Below, piece by piece: positions 54,930 through 64,000 of a DNA stretch of 64,000 nt. The DNA is from Aegilops tauschii subsp. strangulata (lineage: Eukaryota; Streptophyta; Magnoliopsida; Poales; Poaceae): the NCBI RefSeq assembly GCF_002575655.3, contig NC_053037.3, positions 251,505,135 through 251,569,134 of the forward strand, written 5' to 3'. The position numbers and the translations under genes are program-made. Each line of letters begins with the position of its first letter. Within the stretch, counting starts at the first letter, position 1. The notes beneath the pieces are model-generated. The model made no database searches. It had not been told where the DNA came from and saw only the letters and a program-made list of their open reading frames with translations.

Positions 54930-56951
54930 GTTTCGCCCTTATATTGGTCAATTTGTTGTTGTTTACTTCGACGATATTCTTGTGTTTAGCAAATCTCTCC
55001 AAGAGCATGTCACCCACCTTCGAACCGTGCTACAAACTCTTCGAAAAGAGCGTCTCTATGCTAATATGAAAAAATGCCTCTTTGGTGTTGATAAGCTTGT
55101 TTTCTTAGGTTTTGTAGTATCTTCAAAGGGTGTTCATGTTGATGAATCTAAGATCAATGCTATTAAAACTTGGCCCCAACCAACCACCTTGCAACAAGTG
55201 CGTAGTTTCCTTGGTTTAGCCGGTTTCCACCGTCGATTTGTGAAGGATTTTAGCACCATTGCATCTCCTTTACATGCTTTCAGCAAGAAGAATGCCCCCT
55301 TTGTTTGGGGACCATCGCAAGATAGCACATTCAATGAGCTTAAGAATTTGCTTACTCATGCTCCCGTGCTTGCATTACCCAACTTTGACAAACCTTTTGA
55401 AATTCATTGCGACGCTAGCGGTAATGGCATAGGAGGTGTGTTAACGCAAGAGAAGCGCCCCATTGCATACTTTAGCGAAAAACTTTCCGGAGCGCAACTC
55501 AATTACCCCATCTATGAAAAAGAGATATATGCTTTAGTGCGAGTTTTGCGTGAATGGGAACATTATCTCCGCCCTCATGAATTTATCATCCATACCGATC
55601 ATGAAACACTTAAATACCTTAAGGGTCAAACTAAGTTGAACAAGCGTCATGCTAAGTGGAGTGAATTTATAGAGTCTTTTCCTTATGTCATCAAGTATAT
55701 TAAAGGTAAGGACAATGTTGTGGCGGATGCGCTTTCCCGTATATGCATGCTTGTTACTCAACTTGAATTGAATGTCATTGGCTTTGAGCACATAAAAGAC
55801 TTGTATGCACATGACCCTACTTTTGCTATTCTTTATGCAAAGTGTTTGACGCATCCATCTTGGGAACGCTATTACATCAAAGCTGGTTATCTTATGAGAG
55901 CTAACAAACTTTGCATCCCCGAGTCTTCTCTTCGTTTGTTGCTTTTGCAAGAATCTCATCGAGGAGGACTAATGGGACACTTTGGACGCGACAAGACACC
56001 TCCTACGCTCTCCAAGAACTATTTTTGGCCCTAGATGTTCCGCGACGTCAACTGCTTCACCAACCGATGCTCTACATGTCGCAAAGCTAAGTCTAAAGCT
56101 CAATCTCATGGCCTTTATATGCCTCTTCCAATTCTGTACCAACCATGGGAAGATATTAGTATGAATTTTGTGCTTGGGTTGCCTAGAACTAGAAATGGCA
56201 AGGATTCCGTTTTTGTTGTTGTGGACCGATTCTCCAAAATGGCTCATTTCATTCCTTGCAACAAGATAGATGATGCTTCACATGTTGCCAATCTCTTTTG
56301 TAGGGAGATCTTGCGCCTTCATGGAGTGCCAAAGACTATTGTCTCGGACCGCGACGTCAAGTTCTTGAGTTACTTTTGGAAGAATTTATGCGCCAAGCTC
56401 GGAATCAAGCTCCTATTCTCCACGACATACCATCCACAAACCGACGGCCAAACGGAGGTGACGAACCATACACTCTCCACTCTACTATGCGTGTTGACAA
56501 AGAAGAACATCAACGAGTGGGAGGAGTGCCTACCTGTCGCCGAGTACGCCTACAACCGTGCAAGACATTCGACTATGGGCAAGTCCCCTTTCGAGATCGT
56601 CTACGGTTTCAACCCGTTGTCCCCATTGGACATTCTTCCTCTACCACCACAAGAGCGCATCAACATGGACGCGAGTGCCCGAGTGAACTACCTCAAGAAT
56701 ATACATGAAGAGATCTTGTGTGGCTACACCTTCGCAAGGATCGCTTCCCCAACGAACGCAAGTCCAAACTTCTACCACGAGCCGATGGACCCTTCAAGGT
56801 GCTAGCACGCTACAACAACAACGCTTACAAGATCGACCTCCCGCGCGACAAGTACAACGTGAGCGACATCTTCAACGTCAAGGATCTTTCGCCCCTACCA
56901 TGGTGATGAATATTTCGATCCGAGGTCGGATCTTTCCCAAGGGAGGGGAGA
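54930..56951 (+). pseudogene. C-terminal half of element C pol (RT end, RNase H, integrase)
   Basis: Begins in RT just before Y-F-D-D (54964-54975), continues with RNase H ([20 protein letters not shown]) and the integrase zinc module. TAG at 56032-56034 replaces the Lys of the conserved FWPK. The integrase core continues in frame, but the first catalytic Asp is Asn here (MNFVLGLP, codon AAT at 56164-56166); SDRDVKFLS and GQTEV keep the other two. A frameshift near 56715 moves the GPY/F segment ([16 protein letters not shown], 56718-56906) to another frame. Open frames upstream of 54930 belong to the B2 LTR. Confidence 0.92.
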
Positions 56952-58108
56952 TGATGCGGAGCATCCCACAATCATCCCATGGACACATCTACACCTCCAA
57001 CGACACCACTTGGACCAATGACAAGAGCTAGTGCGAAGGCTATCGAAGACATGGCTGCTACCTCAAGCAGAAACACTATGTGTGATCAGGTACTCGGAGG
57101 AAAGCCACGGAACATCTACATACAACGGACAAGAGGGCGAGGACACCAAGCGCGATGGACAAGAAGAAGAGCTGCCACAGAAGCTACAGGCACTGGACGA
57201 CCGGCCCAGCCCAGACGTCCGACCCCTGGAGGTCACAACAGCCCAAGGAACTCAGGCCAGCAAACGCTACAGCGGCCGGAAGTCCAACCAGGACCGGACG
57301 TCCGACATCTCCCAGGCTCCGGATGACCGAACCCCTGCGTACGACCGACGCTACGCCAATAGAATGAAATCTACAGAAATCCGAGGATCTCCGAACAACC
57401 GGCACATCCTTCACAGAGCCTAATTTACGGAAGTCCAAAGATCTACGGACATTCGGACCTCCGCGAGCCTCCGGACGACCGACACCTTACGGACGTCCGA
57501 CCCCTAGCTGTGTCCAGTTACGGGCTGAGGCCCATGTACCCCTCCACTTCGCCCCCATTTGCACTAAGACTATAAATAGACCTCCTCCTCCTAGTTAGGG
57601 TTAGCATTGGTTTAGCTTATATGTGAGATAGAGCTTTGCTCATCCATTACGGATCTACTCCACGAGAGAGACCGCGACCCCTCTACGGAGAATATCCCCT
57701 TGGATTCAAGACCCCCTCTTGGGTGGCCCCATCAAGATCTCCTCTAGGAGAAGAACCGGTTACCTTTGTATCATCCTTTGTTGATCGCGGATCTTGTATC
57801 TCCTCTCGTGTTTCGAGGATCTAGCACATGTGTAATCGAATCTTGTTGGTTTGAGTGATTCTCTCGTGTTTTCCCTCGTGGTTCCCCTCGTGTTCTTCGT
57901 GTTCATCGTTGGGTATCGTCCTTTGTTGATCGTGGATCTTGTATCTCCTCTCGTGTTTCGAGGATCTAGCACATGTGTAATCGAATCTTGTTGGTTTGAG
58001 TGATTCTCTCGTGTTTTCCCTCGTGTTTTCCCTCGTGTTCTTCGTGTTCATCATTGGGATCCGCTCCTTTCGTGAAAGATCGGCCGTATAGGGTTCCACC
58101 CTACATCA
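56952..58108 (+). repeat. 3' LTR of element C (1157 bp)
   Basis: TGATGCGGAGCATCC to CTACATCA. Differs from the 5' LTR by a deletion of about 46 bp near 57050, which removes part of the tail-coding segment, and by a 146-bp tandem duplication (57771-57916 and 57917-58062). TATA box TATAAATA at 57571-57578. Confidence 0.93.
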
Positions 58109-58740
58109 CCAAACCCCCCTCGTTATCACTCAAAGGGATGATATATATAGACCCCGGGGATCCCATAGATAAGCGTATCACCTAAAACCGCACAAGGGAG
58201 ACGGGGTCGATTAGAAGACCCCCTATACCCTACATACGGCCCAAAAATATGTATTGGTGGTGTATGATCTATTCAAATCCCCAATGCACAACTTCGATGG
58301 GGCACCAACTACATTAGAAACCGAAAACTATAAGCCCAAGCTAGTTTCAAGACGTATGATGCCAGTTCCCCAACTTCGAGGCGGGGTGGGGGGAGGGTAT
58401 CATCCAACGCATGTGCTCAAAGTTGATTTGGTCTAACATGGCAAACAGAGCAAGAGGTAACTGTCATACTCAAACCCTTCTCGTATGTTGGGTCAAATGG
58501 TTAGATGAGGAAGCCGTCATGGTCAAAACATTCTCGTACGTTGGGTTAAAGGGATTGATTGTGTGGGCCTACATATCTCGATCATTCTTCGATTTTGAGA
58601 ACAAGACATAAGGAAAAAACATCATTCTACAAATTACCAAAACAAGGATCCCAAGGTTTATATAATCGACATAATAGCTCACTACAGACACATATTTAGA
58701 TGTTAAATGTTTGTAATGACCGTATCATGGCGCTTAAATG

Positions 58741-59055
58741 AAGCTTCAGACATGCAACTTACCACCAGGTCACCCATCCTTAGACTCCTCCAGCCCCAGC
58801 ACCCTTAACTTCTGCATTCTATTTGACTTGGCTAGTGGATGGGAAGCCGCCCCTTGCTGATAAGAGTTGCCTCCTTGCCCTTAAGGCATTTCACGCTGGT
58901 CACCGTGTGGGACCTACTCCCTACTATCACACACGTTTGTGCTTTTAGAAACTGTGTGCAATATTTACATGGCTGGTGTATCGCCGCCTAGCCTTCTATG
59001 AACACTGGCACTGGCAGCGGGAAACCGATGGGAGCAGTGGCAGGAAATGGTAGCA
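58741..59055. other. Unassigned stretch containing a 5S-like segment
   Basis: Between the end of the 1.24-kb repeat and the solo D LTR. No coding frame of interest. The left part holds the antisense 5S-derived segment described separately. The rest (TTCACGCTGGTCACCGTG, TGGCACTGGCAGCGGG) is not recognised. Confidence 0.5.
58764..58835 (-). pseudogene. Second 5S-rRNA-derived segment
   Basis: On the minus strand AGTTAAGGGTGC (58810-58799) and GGATGGGTGACC (58779-58768) lie at the 5S A-box/C-box spacing of 32 bases, as in the CACTA copy. Both copies share the non-5S variant GGGCTGGAG between the boxes. Degenerate and not a functional rRNA gene. Confidence 0.75.
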
Positions 59056-60036
59056 TGATGAGGACATGACTACCTTTGATACGACCAAAAATATTGCATA
59101 TATGCATATTTGTCAGGTGATTTCTAGTGCAAACTATTCAATAATCTATTTATGTTATACAGAACAAAAATACTTCACACACTTTTGTGTTTTGTCTAAT
59201 TGCAGGTGTATGAGACATTTGTGCAATCCACATATGAAGATAAGGGAGAAAGAGATGTTTACTTGCTGTTCAAAAAGTTCTCTCACGTCACTTTTGGCCC
59301 AAGAGAAGATAGAGTCCAAGTCTCTCACGCTCTGGATTCAGATTCGGACTGCACAGACATACCTGACTCAAAACGCCAACAACTTTTTCATACGGACTCC
59401 GAATTGGGTGATTTTTTTTGTTGGAAACTAGATTTCGTGCTCTTTCCAACACAATTGGATTCACCTTTAAATTCGTCCGGAGCATTGATTTATGGTCGAA
59501 ACAATCTGACGTTGCACCAGAATCCGAGTCAAACTACAAGTCCAAAGGTGTTGCATCACCTCCACTTGGGCCCATGTGCCTTGTACGACCTAGGGTTGGT
59601 TTTAGGCTGCCTTGGGACGTCCTCCCACCTCCTTGGCCGCCACCCCTTGTTCCTATATAAGTAGATCCATCTAGTAGCTTTTTCCTTGGGAATTTGTTTA
59701 GTTAAAAGTTAGCCATTGCAACTTCGTGTACCTCGTTTGTGTCCAACGACCAGACCAAGACCGCTTACGGATTCCCACCACTATCAATACTTCATATATA
59801 TTCGCAATATTCAGATTGCATTATCATATTCTTGCTCGTTCTTCGATTGCTTGCAGGAATAGACCTTCGTGGTCAGGCTGATCGTGCTTCCGGCATCGTC
59901 AGTAACCTCAGGAGATTGGTTTAGCGATTGATAAGGCGCAACGTCGTGCACGTTTGTAGTCGGATCGTCAAAGTCGACTCCACCAAATCGATAGTTATCA
60001 TCTCATCGAAAGATCGGGACACCCTCGCCCCTATCA
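59056..60036 (+). mobile_element. Solo LTR of a B-related family (D), 981 bp
   Basis: TGATGAGGACATGACTACC to CCCCTATCA, flanked by TAGCA (59051-59055, 60037-60041). The last 350 bp follow the B LTR closely. The first 600 bp are different and carry an open frame at 59200-59664 and a possible intron. TATATAA at 59654-59660. Confidence 0.92.
59117..59205 (+). other. Possible 89-bp intron inside the D LTR
   Basis: TGTCAG|GTGATT donor at 59117 and TTTTGTCTAATTGCAG acceptor ending 59205 with a good pyrimidine tract. Removing it joins the codons ...MHICQ to VYETFVQS in frame (phase 0). The Q-V junction sits where families A and B have LNYQ-V with a CAG|GTACTT sequence. No transcript evidence. Confidence 0.35.
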
Positions 60037-61185
60037 TAGCATGTTTGGATATATAACACCATTAATATGGAAAAGTTAATAAAGAAGGAAGCGCGAGCTA
60101 GCACGACGCGTGCGCACAGTACTTACCCATGGGTGCCAGACTGTTGACCAAAACTGCTTTAAATATTCAGGGTTCATTTGGCCTTTTTTACAAAGTATAA
60201 TTGAGTGTTCTAAGCATTAATTTAATGTGCATAATTCAAGTTTTAATTACAAATACATGCTCCGATGCACCAAAATGGCTACAAAAATCACACATGTGTC
60301 ATTGGATGCATTTTTAGGTCCCATGCAAAGAACGTGAATGAATTACAACCGTCTCGGCGTCTCGCTCGGCCTCAAACATTGAGAATCTTGGTTTCAAAAT
60401 CCCCGTAAAACCAAAACTCACCCGAAAATTGTGAAACTTGGCATGGTGTCACGACATGGCACATATATGTCATGGTAAAAAAAATTCCAATTTGGGGCAA
60501 GTTTTATTACAAGCCTCTTACAAACCGGAGCTTCTCTCAAGAAGCCTCGTGGTTCTGATAGGGAAACGTGTCCCCTCTTGTGGGCGAAACGATAATCGCT
60601 GCCTCTTCTCGCCTTGTATTTTTTTCTACAGGCAACATGGAACAACAGGAGATTCATTCTGAAATTTGAAATTATTCAAGGTTCATTTGGCCTTTTTTAT
60701 ACATTAATTGAGTTTTCTAGGCATTTAATGTCCATAATTCAAATCTGAACTACAAATACATGCTTCGATGCACCAAAATGGCTAGAAAAATCATACATGT
60801 GTCTTTGGGTGCATGTTTAGGTCCCATGCAAGGAATGGGAATGAATAATAACCATCTCGGCGTCCTGACTCGGCCTCAAACATTGGGAATCTCGGTTTTT
60901 AGATCCCCATAAATCCACTGGAATGAAACTTAGCACTTGTTTTTTTATTGATTCCTGGGCTTCACCATTTGTTACTATTGGACAAATTCCTTGTGTCTTT
61001 TTCTTCTTGTTCTTTGTCGGACTTCATTCAGTGACTCCGCGATCGCCCTCTAAACGATCAAAATAAGGAACTCACCAAAAAATCATGAAACTTGGCATGG
61101 TGTCACGACATGGCATATATATGTCGTGGTGAAAAAATTATCCAATCTGGGGCAAGCTTTATTGCAAGCCACTTAGAAACTAGAG
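60037..61185 (+). repeat. Two diverged direct repeats in unassigned DNA
   Basis: Copy 1 (about 60163-60530) and copy 2 (about 60667-61178) share GGTTCATTTGGCCTTTTTT, TTAGGTCCCATGCAA and AACTTGGCATGGTGTCACGA in order. Copy 2 has about 150 extra bases near 60920-61075. No gene. Possibly the internal repeat of a larger DNA transposon not fully in the window. Confidence 0.75.
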
Positions 61186-62102
61186 TGATGAGGACATCAA
61201 TACCATTGTTACACCCACAGGCCCTGCTGCTATACATACTGGACCAATTACTAGAGCTCGCGCACGCCAATTAAATTACCAGGTACTTTCGTTTCTTGGT
61301 AATGATTCTAATGTTCATGAGAATATGATGCTGCCTAAATTGGATACATTTGTTTTGCTTACAAATGAAGGGCCTAGCTTTGAGAAGGATGAACATTGGA
61401 GCAAGACCAAGCATGGAGATGATGGCATGCGCATGGGGAACAAGAATGGAGTTACAAGTGATGATTTCAGGACGTTGAAGCCACCATAATGCGTGCATGA
61501 AGCCTTGGACGAAATATACAAGATGCTACTTCATAACTTTCGTCCAGAGGCTATTCTAGGTGCTGCGTCACCTTATTATTGGGCCAGGCCCATGTAATTT
61601 CGAAATACATAAGTATAGGCTGTTTTTAGAGTCCGTATGTGTGGGGAAACAAGAGATAGGGTTGGTTTCGGACCCCTTCCTCAAGGGCCACGAAATTCCC
61701 CCCTCTTCCTCCATATATACAACCCTTAGAGCGTCGTTTAGACTTTGGGTTTTGTTTAGATTAAAAGTTCGCCATAGCTGCAACTTCGCGTACTTCGTTT
61801 GTGTTCAGCGACCAGACAAAGGCGTCACAGAACTCCACCTTGATCAATAAAGCCTTCATCTTATATTCGCAATATCCAAATTGCAATCTCAGTTTCTTGC
61901 TTGTTCTTCGTTTGCTCGCAGGAAACAGACCCTCGTGGTTAGGTTGATCGTGCTCCGGCGTGGTCGATAACCTCTCGGAGTTGGTTTAGCGATTGCTAAG
62001 GCGCGACGTCCTCGCACGTTCGTAGTCGGATCGTCAAAGTCGACTTCCATCAAAGCGATATTCATCATCTCATCGAAAGACGGGACACCTTTGCCTCTAT
62101 CA
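61186..62102 (+). repeat. 5' LTR of A5 (917 bp)
   Basis: TGATGAGGACATC to CTCTATCA. TATATA at 61714-61719, AATAAA at 61846-61851. Tail-coding part open to the TAA after TLKPP. Confidence 0.96.
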
Positions 62103-63357
62103 AGTGGTATCAGATTTCCAGGTTGCTCGGTGAGATTTTACAGTTTTTCTTAGTTTAGATCGAGTCTGTTCTTCATACCTACAGTCCACGAAAAAGCCAC
62201 AAAAAAAATTAGGGTTAGTTCATCATATCCGAACCAATCTGAGCCTTTGCATAATCTTTTTAGGGTTTTTGCTTTGTTGAATTTGCGGTTGCATCGTCGT
62301 GCCAAGTTGCTGGTCTTAGAGTCTAGTCTTTTAGAGTTTCGAGTTCTGGTCATAAGTTGTCACGCCGCCGCCGCACCATCATCATCGCCTTGCCATCTAC
62401 CACCATTGCTTATCCGCCACCGCTCTGAATCCGTATCTATATACCACCACCAATCCGTATCCATATACCACCACCAATCCGTATCCATATACCACTATTG
62501 CTACCATATACCACCACCGCTGCCATATCCTACCGCCATATATCCACCACCAATCCGAGTTCTTTTCATATTCGGTTGGTTTTAGAGATCCATATATTTT
62601 CCGTTTCGTGTTTCCTTGCCTGAGTACGTCTCGGAAAAAAAAAGAGTCTGGAGACCCCCGGGCAGTTTTTAGGCCAAAATTTCGGCAACCAAAAATATTT
62701 TTTCCCTATCCTATTTTTAGGCCCCGGGTAGTGTATTGAGACACTCGCCATCATAGTGATTTTTTTGTCGCACTTATTCGTCATCGCTGCCCGGATTTCC
62801 GAAAAAAATAGTCAAAAAGTTTTGTGCCCATCCTGTCAGTTTGACCTGGGAAGAGTTTTGAGACACTCGCCATTATAGTGATTTTTCGCAAAAAAAAAAA
62901 GAAGAGCGCAAAAAAAAGAGCGCAAAAAACAAAAAAGAAGAGCGAAAAAAAAATTCCAGAGTGTGCTTTTCCCTTGTTTACGTGCAGCGCCGTGATTTTG
63001 TTAGTGTTCTAGGCTCGCGTCTCTAGCACGGTCTAGCCTAGGACCAGCACAGTACCGTCGTTGAGCGTTTATTCAACTTTGCATCTCTGAATTGATTATT
63101 GCTTACCATTTTGCTACCATATTATAAGCCTTCCCAGCTCCACATAAGTCTACATCGTGCGTTTGACTGTCCCTGGTAATCGCTATATCCAAGCTTTGAG
63201 AGTTTTTGACTACAACGGTTGCCGATCACCACCTGCTGCTGGGTAAGAACTGGTAAGAATTTGAGATTCGCTTGAAGGTTTTGTGACACACCACCATCAC
63301 CACCACTTCTAGTAGTCTGCAGGATCATATTCTTTTGTGTTTCTATTGCTGCTAACC
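62103..63357 (+). other. Leader of A5
   Basis: Primer site, 112-codon upstream frame (62247-62585) with three 24-bp units (62428-62499), A-rich GAGCGC tracts (62888-62955), conserved inverted repeat 63009-63041. Confidence 0.85.
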
Positions 63358-64000
63358 ATGGCAGGTTCACACGCCGATGAGACTGATTGGGAGAACATGA
63401 CGAACAAGGAGTTGCATGATAAATTTCAGCAAATGATGAGTGGCCAGGTGGGAGATGTGCTAAACAGATTTGAAGAGGCTATGGAGAAGATAGATGCCGT
63501 GGAGAAGTCGTTCGAGACAAAGCTGGATATCAAGTTTACTGAATTACTCAAGCGTCTTCCCCAACCACCACCGGCTGCACATGTCGCACCTCTACAACAA
63601 CAACAACCACATCTCCAACGCCGCCTTCCAAATCAAGTGGGACGGGCACAGCGCGTTCCAATTGAGATTGGTCAAAATTCGGGTGCTGCTGCACCTACTG
63701 TTGATGCTTCTTTGGCTCCTGCTCCTGCGGCGGCTGAGGAGGATGACGATTATGCGGGCGATTATGAGGATGAGGTTGATCAAAATCAGAACTACGTGCA
63801 GCCACCAGCACCACCACCAGCAGGTCGACCTCAGGATATATTCGCAACGGTAGGCCGGCACCACCACCTCCGGTACGAGATCATGACCATCTCCCTAAAC
63901 TGAAATTGAATATTCCACCATTTGAGGGTAGATATGTTCCTGATATATATCTTACTTGGGAGTTAGAAACTGAACAACGATTTACATGTTTACAATATCC
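63358..64000 (+). pseudogene. Gag N-terminus of A5, frameshifted and cut by the window end
   Basis: ATG at 63358 (MAGSHADETDWENM). Matches A4 gag and keeps the frame that A4 lost (LAPAPAAAEEDDDYAGDYE). A one-base loss near 63834 in the codons for PQVYIRNG shifts it. After that the capsid start ([18 protein letters not shown]) is readable in another frame to the window end. Confidence 0.92.

Larger units (their letters stand above)
47045..58108 (+). mobile_element. Family C chromovirus-like Ty3/gypsy element with nested insertions
   Basis: LTRs at 47045-48109 and 56952-58108 (TGATGCGGAGCATCC to CCCTACATCA) flanked by CCAAA (47040-47044, 58109-58113). tRNA-Met primer site, long leader, gag-protease, then a truncated family B element (51923-54929) in place of most of RT, then RT C-terminus, RNase H and integrase. 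Its pol frame also points into the LTR, where a GPMTRARAK motif follows, as in the CRM group. Multiple stops and shifts: an old, dead copy. Confidence 0.95.
44451..58740 (+). repeat. Two tandem units of a 1.24-kb non-coding repeat, the second split by transposons
   Basis: Unit 1 runs 44451-45694 and unit 2 starts at 45695 with the same sequence (CATGTCRCCATGRCCTACC). Unit 2 is interrupted by a solo A LTR (45802-46718) and by element C (47045-58108), then finishes at 58109-58740. The insertion sites CCAAT and CCAAA are found uninterrupted in unit 1 (near 44551 and 44886). Unit 1 also has a short internal duplication around 45241-45370. No protein-coding potential is seen. Confidence 0.85.
61186..64000 (+). 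mobile_element. Family A element A5 (5' part, runs off the window)
   Basis: 5' LTR 61186-62102, primer site TGGTATCAG at 62105-62113, leader and the first 640 bases of gag. Preceded by TAGAG (61181-61185), its likely left target duplication. It is very close to A4 in LTR and leader, including the 24-bp minisatellite. Confidence 0.95.

Overview
This window is non-genic plant DNA made almost entirely of nested transposable elements. The signals point to a grass of the tribe Triticeae (wheat, barley, rye or relatives) and probably to a centromeric or pericentromeric region. The dominant elements are Ty3/gypsy chromoviruses of the CRM (centromeric retrotransposon) type. Their LTRs begin TGATGAGGACAT and end CTCTATCA, they are primed by initiator tRNA-Met (TGGTATCAG just after the 5' LTR), and their pol frame runs on into the 3' LTR, a CRM hallmark. 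Family A resembles the Cereba/Quinta group of Triticeae centromeres. That naming comes from memory of the group, not from a search.

Layout. 1-4872: minus-strand family A copy A1, cut by the window edge. 4873-5031: scrap of an older plus-strand A gag. 5032-10360: minus-strand copy A2 with large internal deletions. 10384-16892: plus-strand copy A3 without a 5' LTR and with many lesions. 16893-20394: minus-strand family B copy (B1). 20395-26137: truncated Tat/Retand-type gypsy element with an antisense ORF. 26138-29973: 3' half of an Athila-type gypsy element. 29979-42395: 3' part of a probable SIRE/Maximus-type copia element whose LTR holds a 1.43-kb CACTA transposon (32851-34281) and the near-intact family A copy A4 (34479-42377). 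42396-45801: unclassified DNA with one orphan 216-codon ORF and tandem repeats. 45802-46718: solo A LTR. 47045-58108: a third chromovirus (family C) carrying a truncated B element (B2), which itself carries a solo A LTR. 59056-60036: solo LTR of a B-related family (D). 61186-64000: start of plus-strand copy A5.

Target-site duplications seen directly fix several insertions: A4 CCTAC, CACTA TTG, solo A LTRs CCAAT and GAGGA, element C CCAAA, solo D TAGCA. Nesting gives relative ages: C is older than B2, which is older than a solo A LTR; B1 predates A3. The LTRs of A4 differ at only about a dozen positions by eye.

No ordinary host gene is recognised. The most unusual items are: family B, which has a gag, an unrecognised downstream protein and an LTR-encoded tail but no visible pol; LTR-encoded protein tails sharing a motif in families A, B and C; 5S-rRNA-derived segments at two places; a long palindrome in the CACTA element; a possible intron inside the D LTR; and the orphan ORF at 42566-43216.
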